NCBI GenBank assembly: GCA_964503475.1
Contig: CAZCZU010000014.1
Coordinates: 1-56,918, forward strand
DNA from: CAZCZU01 sp964503475
GTDB taxonomy: Bacteria; Pseudomonadota; Zetaproteobacteria; Mariprofundales; Mariprofundaceae
Length of the DNA: 56,918 bases
Direction: 5' to 3'
Shown here: positions 52,676 to 56,918 of the stretch, in pieces
Layout of the letters: every line of letters starts with the position of its first letter
Position numbering within the stretch: position 1 is the stretch's first letter
Notes under the pieces: generated by a model
What the model was told of the DNA's origin: nothing
The model's input: only the letters and a program-made list of their open reading frames with translations
Databases searched by the model: none
Program-made: the position numbers and the translations under genes

Positions 52676-53749
52676 TCAGTTGCTCTCATCCGAGAACTGC
52701 TGTTCCCTGATGCCCTTCCAGGTCGATTCGATGGTCACTTTCTGGCCGGGGCGCAGGAAGCCCATGCCGCGCACGACCACCTTTTCGCCTGCCTTCAGGC
52801 AATCGGTGATCTCCACCCGGCCCGGCTGGCGATTGCCGATCTTCACCTTGCGGATTTCGACCGTGTTGTCCGGCTTGACGATGGAGAGGTAGTGCGCCTG
52901 CTCCTTCTGGGTGACGCTCTCCTCGGGCACCACCAGTGCCTGGCGCTTCTCTTCCAGCAGGGTGACACGCATCAGCATGCCCGGGCGGATAAGGCCTTTC
53001 GGGTTATCGATCAGGGCCCGCATCAGGATCGAGCGGGTCACCGGATCGATGCGCGAATCGATGCTGGCCACGGTGCCGGTAAACTGTTGGCCCGGCAGGG
53101 CATCGCCCTCCGCCTCGATGGTGGCGCCGATGGCCAGTTTGGTGAGGTAGACGGCCGGCACACTGAAATCGAGCTTGATCGGGTCGATCGCATCCAGGGT
53201 GGTAATCACCTGGCCCGGCTGCACCAGGGCGCCGGGGCTGGCATGGCGGATGCCGAGCACGCCGTCGAAGGGCGCCTTCAGGGTGAGATCGTCGATGCGG
53301 GCCTTGATCTCGCTGATGGTGTCGCGCGCCACTTCCGCCTGCGTGACGCGGGTATCGAAGTCGCGCTGGGCTGCGGCCCGCTTGGCCAGCAGCCGTTTCA
53401 GCCGGGCGATCTCGCGCACATGCTCGGCCAGCTGGGCGGTGGCGGCGGAGAGTTGGGCCTCCTCCTCATCCTTGTCGAGCTGCACGATCACATCGCCCTT
53501 CTTTACCTGTTGGTTGTCTTTGAAGCGGATTTCGTCGATGACGCCGACGGCATGCGGGGTGATGTCGATCGATTCGTTGGCCTGGGCGGTGCCCAGTGCC
53601 TCGACCCGGTTGGCGATCTGCTCCTCATGCGCCTCCATCACCACCACCGGACGGGGAGGGGCGGCCTGCTTGCCGGCCTGCTCATCGCTGCAGCCGCCAT
53701 TCAGCATGATAGGTAACAGAAGCAGGGCGGTGGAAAGGATTCGGCGCAT
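52676..53749 (-). CDS. RND efflux periplasmic adaptor subunit
   Basis: This 357-residue membrane-fusion protein has a lipoprotein-type signal (LLLLPIMLNGGCSD), a barrel-sandwich lipoyl half (VKKGDVIVQLD), a helical hairpin and the second lipoyl half (LTLKAPFDGVLGIRHASPG), then beta-barrel and membrane-proximal domains. AAAAGGAGT precedes the ATG at 53749, which is better than in-frame starts upstream. It bridges pump and channel. The 138 bp between it and the permease are unusually long for such an operon and contain no gene I can support. Confidence 0.93.
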   Translation of the reverse strand: MRRILSTALLLLPIMLNGGCSDEQAGKQAAPPRPVVVMEAHEEQIANRVEALGTAQANESIDITPHAVGVIDEIRFKDNQQVKKGDVIVQLDKDEEEAQLSAATAQLAEHVREIARLKRLLAKRAAAQRDFDTRVTQAEVARDTISEIKARIDDLTLKAPFDGVLGIRHASPGALVQPGQVITTLDAIDPIKLDFSVPAVYLTKLAIGATIEAEGDALPGQQFTGTVASIDSRIDPVTRSILMRALIDNPKGLIRPGMLMRVTLLEEKRQALVVPEESVTQKEQAHYLSIVKPDNTVEIRKVKIGNRQPGRVEITDCLKAGEKVVVRGMGFLRPGQKVTIESTWKGIREQQFSDESN

Positions 53750-53841
53750 AACACTCCTTTTAGCCCATGACACCTGCCGGTGCCGGAGGCAGAACGGCAC
53801 TTTACCCGGCCCAAATGCCACATCCAAGCCGATTTACGCTT

Positions 53842-53873
53842 CTTTACAAAAGCGACCTGCGGGGCATGTAAAG
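53842..53873. promoter_or_regulatory. Inverted repeat upstream of the efflux operon
   Basis: CTTTACA at 53842-53848 and TGTAAAG at 53867-53873 form a perfect 7-bp inverted repeat 18 bp apart, about 95 bp before the adaptor start. It could be a repressor site. No regulator gene is adjacent. Confidence 0.3.
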
Positions 53874-53968
53874 TCTTCAGGCATGATCGCCGGGGCCGGG
53901 AGATGCAATGGCACGGAACAAGCCCCGAGCCGCAAAGGCAGGGCGCAGCTCCCTTGCTGCGGGGGCTC

Positions 53969-54646
53969 TTACAGAACAGGCGCCTGCGAACGGCGGTAGC
54001 AGAGAATTCTGCCACGATAGGGCTTGCTGTCAGCCAGTTCGGCCCGTGCCGGGCTCTCCGAGCATTCGTAGCCGAGTGCGGCCATGCGGCGGTTGAATTT
54101 GCCCACATGGCCACGGTTCGGATCGATAATTATCACGCTCGCCTCGGCCTTCGCATGGCGGTCGATAAAGGTCGACAGCTGATCGTGATGGCCCCGCTCG
54201 TAGAGGAGGTCGCTGCCGATGATCAGGTCGAAACGCTCCGTCACCTGCCCCTCGTCGTTCCAGTCGCCACCGATGACGGTGATGTCGGACAGATCGTTGA
54301 GCATCGTATTGTTTTTCAGGAACATGGGCATCTCGGGATGATAATCACTGACGGTGATGTACGCGCCACGCCGTTGCAGCACAAGGCTGGCCAGCGCCAG
54401 GCCGCAGCCGACCTCCAGAATCCTCAGACCGTCGATGGCGTACGTGCCCATCAGCCGCGCCAGCATCTGGCCGGAGGGCCAGACCACGCCAAAAAGCGAC
54501 CAGTTGCCCGGGCTGATGCCCATGCGTCGGGCCACCCCTTCCGGGTCGGCGTACTGCTGCGGGTCGTGAAGTGAACGGATATGGAAGCATTCGCTACCGA
54601 TCTGATAGTCCTTGTATGCAAACCGGAGTTTGTCGCTGTGTTGCAT
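53969..54646 (-). CDS. Class I SAM-dependent methyltransferase (Methyltransf_16-like)
   Basis: This 225-residue protein has motif I ILEVGCGLALASLVL at about residues 76-90, an acidic loop VSDYHPEM for the ribose, and the motif IV-like segment DLIIGSDLLYER. The LEVGCG plus SDLLY pattern is that of the family that includes protein-lysine methyltransferases. The substrate is unknown. The gene lies alone between the efflux promoter region and a divergent secreted-protein gene. Confidence 0.82.
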   Translation of the reverse strand: MQHSDKLRFAYKDYQIGSECFHIRSLHDPQQYADPEGVARRMGISPGNWSLFGVVWPSGQMLARLMGTYAIDGLRILEVGCGLALASLVLQRRGAYITVSDYHPEMPMFLKNNTMLNDLSDITVIGGDWNDEGQVTERFDLIIGSDLLYERGHHDQLSTFIDRHAKAEASVIIIDPNRGHVGKFNRRMAALGYECSESPARAELADSKPYRGRILCYRRSQAPVL

Positions 54647-54955
54647 GGAGCCTGCCTCGCCGGGTCCGCATCTGTCGATGCGTTTTGAAATGGAAGTCAG
54701 GCCAGACGGAGCAGCGTGTCAGGAGGCAATGCATGAGCTGAAGTAGCACTTCTTTGCATCAGGATACGTTGTTGCCGCATGAATAGCAATCCGCACAAGA
54801 AAAGGGGGGATGCTTCCGCTGCTGCCCGCAAAGCATCGTGCGGGACGGGGTTTCATGCATGTATTGAGTTGGCGCCGTCATCCGGATTTGCGGTTGCAGT
54901 AGCGGGGGCCTTGGCCCATGCTTGGAAAGACCGGAATTCCGGTGGGGGTAGGGAT
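54647..54955. other. Divergent intergenic region
   Basis: 309 bp separate the methyltransferase from the gene at 54956. It contains CCCGCA/TGCGGG (54827-54846) and a perfect 14-bp palindrome at 54930-54943. A frame continuous with the downstream gene is open back to 54779, but its composition is not protein-like. I see no convincing promoter. Confidence 0.5.
54930..54943. promoter_or_regulatory. 14-bp palindrome before the gene at 54956
   Basis: ACCGGAATTCCGGT is perfectly palindromic and ends 12 bases before the ATG, directly next to the purine-rich ribosome-binding stretch. It could be an operator or could control translation. Confidence 0.35.
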
Positions 54956-55456
54956 ATGAATCGGATCAAGGCAGGGCTCTTTATGCTGTGCATGACGACT
55001 TCGGGCATGGCGATGGCGGAGCCGCAAAGCACGGTCTCCAGCGAGTCCCGCGATGCGTCGCTGGTCTATGTCGGCACGGTGAATTTCATTGTGAATCGCG
55101 TTGGCAGCGAGTGCCTGGCAGTGGCGGGAAGGGATGAGTCGCCGAAGCAGTTTGTGGCGGCCTGGCAGCAGCGCAACGCCCGATACGTGCAGGCGGCCAA
55201 TACCTACAAGGGCATGCGCCTGAAAGAGGCGGAAGCCAAGGGTGGCGAGAAACGCCGTGCCGCCCTGAACAGCGCCATGACAGCCGGGCCGCGCGCCACT
55301 GGCTCCGCCATCGTGCAGGGCTGGATCGAAAAGGATGGCAAGGCCAGGGCCTGCAAGCGCGCCGTCGCCCTTGTCGATGCCGGCGGCTTCGACATCTCAC
55401 CCAAGGTGCCGATGTACGACGAACTGGAAGCCTTAGTCTCCTGGGCGAAGCAGTAG
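54956..55456 (+). CDS. Secreted protein of unknown function
   Basis: This 166-residue protein has a clear signal peptide (MNRIKAGLFMLCMTTSGMAMA, cut after AMA). The mature part is charged, with two Cys residues (in VGSECLAVAG and ARACKRAVA) that may form a disulfide in the periplasm. I do not recognise the family. The ATG at 54956 is supported by the signal peptide and a GGGGGTAGGG stretch upstream. It is followed by a strong terminator, so it is a single-gene unit. Confidence 0.7.
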   Translation: MNRIKAGLFMLCMTTSGMAMAEPQSTVSSESRDASLVYVGTVNFIVNRVGSECLAVAGRDESPKQFVAAWQQRNARYVQAANTYKGMRLKEAEAKGGEKRRAALNSAMTAGPRATGSAIVQGWIEKDGKARACKRAVALVDAGGFDISPKVPMYDELEALVSWAKQ

Positions 55457-55490
55457 CGCCAGGGGCTGCTGCCGAAGTGAATTTCAAAAA

Positions 55491-55517
55491 GGCCGGGGTT
55501 CGCCCCGGCCTTTTTTT
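55491..55517 (+). terminator. Rho-independent terminator
   Basis: GGCCGGGG-TTCG-CCCCGGCC forms a perfect 8-bp stem with a UUCG tetraloop, followed by seven T residues, 34 bp after the stop of the secreted-protein gene. AAAAA before the stem could let it work in both directions. Confidence 0.95.
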
Positions 55518-55634
55518 GTTTGCCTTGGTTGGGGTGTGAGATCAATCGAGTCTGGCCTCATGGCGCATTTGTGCGGTTTCTTTGGTGATGGGCGGTGGTA
55601 CGGTTGCAGGGAGAGGAATGATTCAGAGGGAAGG

Positions 55635-55745
55635 ATGAAAATGCGCGAAACAAGACCTGACCCCGAAACCATCTGGAACGATCACATTCGACAGCTGGGG
55701 GAAGCTCAACTTGACCCCGATGGCACTAAGAAGGCGGCAAAATGA
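55635..55745 (+). CDS. Small protein of unknown function (36 aa)
   Basis: A 36-residue, charged protein (MKMRETRPDPETIWNDHIRQ and 16 more residues) with AGAGGGAAGG just before its ATG. Its stop codon overlaps the start of the next gene (ATGA at 55742-55745), which supports real translation. No family is recognised. The frame is open further upstream to 55536, but the Shine-Dalgarno sequence favours 55635. Confidence 0.5.
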   Translation: MKMRETRPDPETIWNDHIRQLGEAQLDPDGTKKAAK

Positions 55746-56302
55746 AATTGCACATGGTCATTGCACTGACTTTGAGTTGCGGGCCAGTCGGAACGCTGTA
55801 TGCGTGTGACGATGCCTCTGTTTTGTCCGAACTGCATGGCAAGGTCGCAGCCCATGAGAATGCGGCAACTCATGCGTTCGCTGTTTATGAAAGGGGAAAA
55901 TGTGTTCTGGATGGCATCAAGTCCGGTGCCCGGCCCTGGCTGGACATTCTTCCTGACCTGTTGCGTGACGCCGATGGGGCGGATTCGGAAGTGCTAGATG
56001 TCGCTGTAGGGGATGCCATTGCGGTCAATCCGGCAGGCGTGTTTGCCGCACTGACGGTCTACTCGGACAGTTCATCCCGATCCGATGAAATGGCATGGAC
56101 TATCAAACAGGTATGCAGTAGTGCTGATGAGGATTTTGATGAAGAGGGCGGCCCTGATGCGGTCACCGCCGCAGCGATAAAGCGGCTGCAAAACCGAATC
56201 TCTATGTTGAAGGCCTATGCTCCAGGCACACAGGCGCAGGGAGAATTGAAAACTGCCTGCATTAAAGAGGCAGAAGAGGCGATCCAATCGTGGAAGGATT
56301 GA
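55742..56302 (+). CDS. Secreted protein of unknown function
   Basis: This 186-residue protein has a signal peptide (about residues 1-20, ending near TLYA) and an acidic mature part with Cys at residues just after the cleavage site, in RGKCVLDG, in VCSSADEDFDEEGG and in TACIKEA. The Cys content suggests disulfides. I do not recognise the family. It overlaps both neighbours, so the three genes 55635-56811 appear to be one translationally coupled unit. Confidence 0.6.
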   Translation: MKLHMVIALTLSCGPVGTLYACDDASVLSELHGKVAAHENAATHAFAVYERGKCVLDGIKSGARPWLDILPDLLRDADGADSEVLDVAVGDAIAVNPAGVFAALTVYSDSSSRSDEMAWTIKQVCSSADEDFDEEGGPDAVTAAAIKRLQNRISMLKAYAPGTQAQGELKTACIKEAEEAIQSWKD

Positions 56303-56811
56303 GTAAACGGGTAACGTCCCCTTTGTTAATATTGCTCGTCTTCGTCATCGTAATGCCATTTGGCTGTGCGATGAAAGAGCGGGGTGTTGAACTCGCTTAT
56401 TGGGCGACAAAGCAGACGCCGCCTTCCGGCGTACAAATATCGGATCATCCATGTGGACGGGTCGTGATGGTGCGCTCAGATCATGTGCCGGCCAGAGCTG
56501 ATTGGTTTGAGTCTGATGTGGTGCATGAAATCGACAGGCAGGGGAAGATTCTCAGGAGCTGGCGGGTACCGATTGATTCCTATCCGGTGGGCGTTGAAGG
56601 TGATGAGCTTCTCATGACTTATGGGGCTGAGTCGCAGGAGATGTTAAGGGTTAGCCTGGACGGGGCGATATCTGTCAAGCATCGCCCTCCGCAGAAGTTT
56701 CTTGAACCGCACTGGTGCAGTCAACCGTATCCGGATGTCAGGGATGCCGTGTGTGCGCCCTACCAGACCAAGCCTTACCGGGCATTGGTTCTTCCTCTTT
56801 CATGCACTTGA
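56290..56811 (+). CDS. Putative lipoprotein of unknown function
   Basis: This 173-residue protein has an N-terminal hydrophobic segment ending MPFGCAM, which could be a lipobox with Cys at about residue 26. The mature part is beta-rich, with repeated SW/DG turn motifs (GKILRSWRVP, LDGAISVKHR), and contains Cys pairs near the end. It starts at a GTG inside the previous gene's end. No family is recognised. Its first 34 nt are partly repeated downstream at 56837. Confidence 0.55.
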   Translation: MEGLSKRVTSPLLILLVFVIVMPFGCAMKERGVELAYWATKQTPPSGVQISDHPCGRVVMVRSDHVPARADWFESDVVHEIDRQGKILRSWRVPIDSYPVGVEGDELLMTYGAESQEMLRVSLDGAISVKHRPPQKFLEPHWCSQPYPDVRDAVCAPYQTKPYRALVLPLSCT

Positions 56812-56836
56812 GGGTGGTAGGAGAGGTGGCCTAATC

Positions 56837-56884
56837 TTGGAAGGGTTGATTAAAAGGGTAGCGTCCCACTGCTGTCCCACTTAG
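56837..56884 (+). pseudogene. Short degraded copy of the start of the gene at 56290
   Basis: The first 34 nt match the start of the gene at 56290 at about 28 positions. The reading LEGLIKRVAS parallels MEGLSKRVTS, and the frame then hits a stop at 56882. It looks like the remains of a duplicated gene start. AAAAAGGAGG just beyond it suggests that another gene begins near the window end. Confidence 0.4.
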
Positions 56885-56918
56885 CTAATAAAAAGGAGGC
56901 CTGATTCTCAACGTTTGT

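Noticed and set aside
54816..54860. GCAAAG-containing hairpin resembling the core of a c-di-GMP riboswitch
   Set aside because: The conserved GGCAAA and tetraloop-receptor parts of the GEMM-I motif are missing.

Overview
The window is chromosomal DNA of a Gram-negative, high-GC proteobacterium. It encodes an RND efflux pump with an outer-membrane channel, an AsmA protein and YciO-, YajR- and YqhA-type proteins. The co-occurrence of cdaA-cdaR-glmM with tilS-ftsH-folP, a type I-E CRISPR system and a GAF-GGDEF-EAL protein would fit a Mariprofundus-like zetaproteobacterium or a relative of the deltaproteobacteria. That placement is inference, not something the sequence proves.

Layout. 1-7.4 kb: a Gld-type ABC exporter (ATPase, permease, GldG-like and DUF4340-like proteins), a HAD phosphatase, an AsmA protein and a YciO-type protein. 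7.7-10.3 kb: a YajR-like MFS transporter, a YqhA-family protein and a two-pore-helix potassium channel. 10.3-13.3 kb (minus strand): an RDD membrane protein and a ZnuABC-type metal importer. 13.5-15.7 kb: a large protein I cannot identify. 15.7-19.6 kb: tilS, ftsH, folP. 19.7-29.3 kb: a WYL regulator followed by a complete type I-E operon (cas3, cas8e, cas11, cas7, cas5, cas6e, cas1, cas2). 29.3-38.7 kb: leader and a very large CRISPR array (110 repeats visible plus two 100-N assembly gaps). 39.2-41.7 kb: a possible small RNA, a small membrane protein, a glutaredoxin-like protein, a glycosyltransferase-like protein and a DUF1614-like membrane protein. 41.8-47.1 kb: cdaA, cdaR, glmM and a GAF-GGDEF-EAL protein. 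47.15 kb: tRNA-Val(GAC) followed by a tandem non-coding repeat. 47.9-53.7 kb (minus strand): an RND efflux operon. 54-56.9 kb: a methyltransferase and a group of small secreted or lipoprotein-like proteins of unknown function.

The most unusual part is the leader-distal end of the CRISPR array. Two I-E repeats enclose 352 bp that look like a contiguous piece of a Mu-like phage (the end of a gpF-like gene and the start of a gpG-like gene). The next pair of repeats encloses 1,949 bp of plasmid-like DNA holding a truncated, nonsense-mutated repA and an AbiEii-type toxin module. At the right edge of the plasmid block the last 32 nt before the repeat are preceded by AAG, the classical I-E PAM; at the right edge of the phage block AAG is present one base off that position. 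This is what would be expected if normal 32-nt spacers had recombined with the very phage and plasmid they came from, replacing part of the array with target DNA. A lone 37-bp repeat of a different CRISPR class (ending GGATTGAAAC) lies just beyond the array.

The CRISPR island sits between tilS-ftsH-folP and cdaA-cdaR-glmM, which are contiguous in several other bacteria. It therefore appears to have split an ancestral housekeeping cluster.
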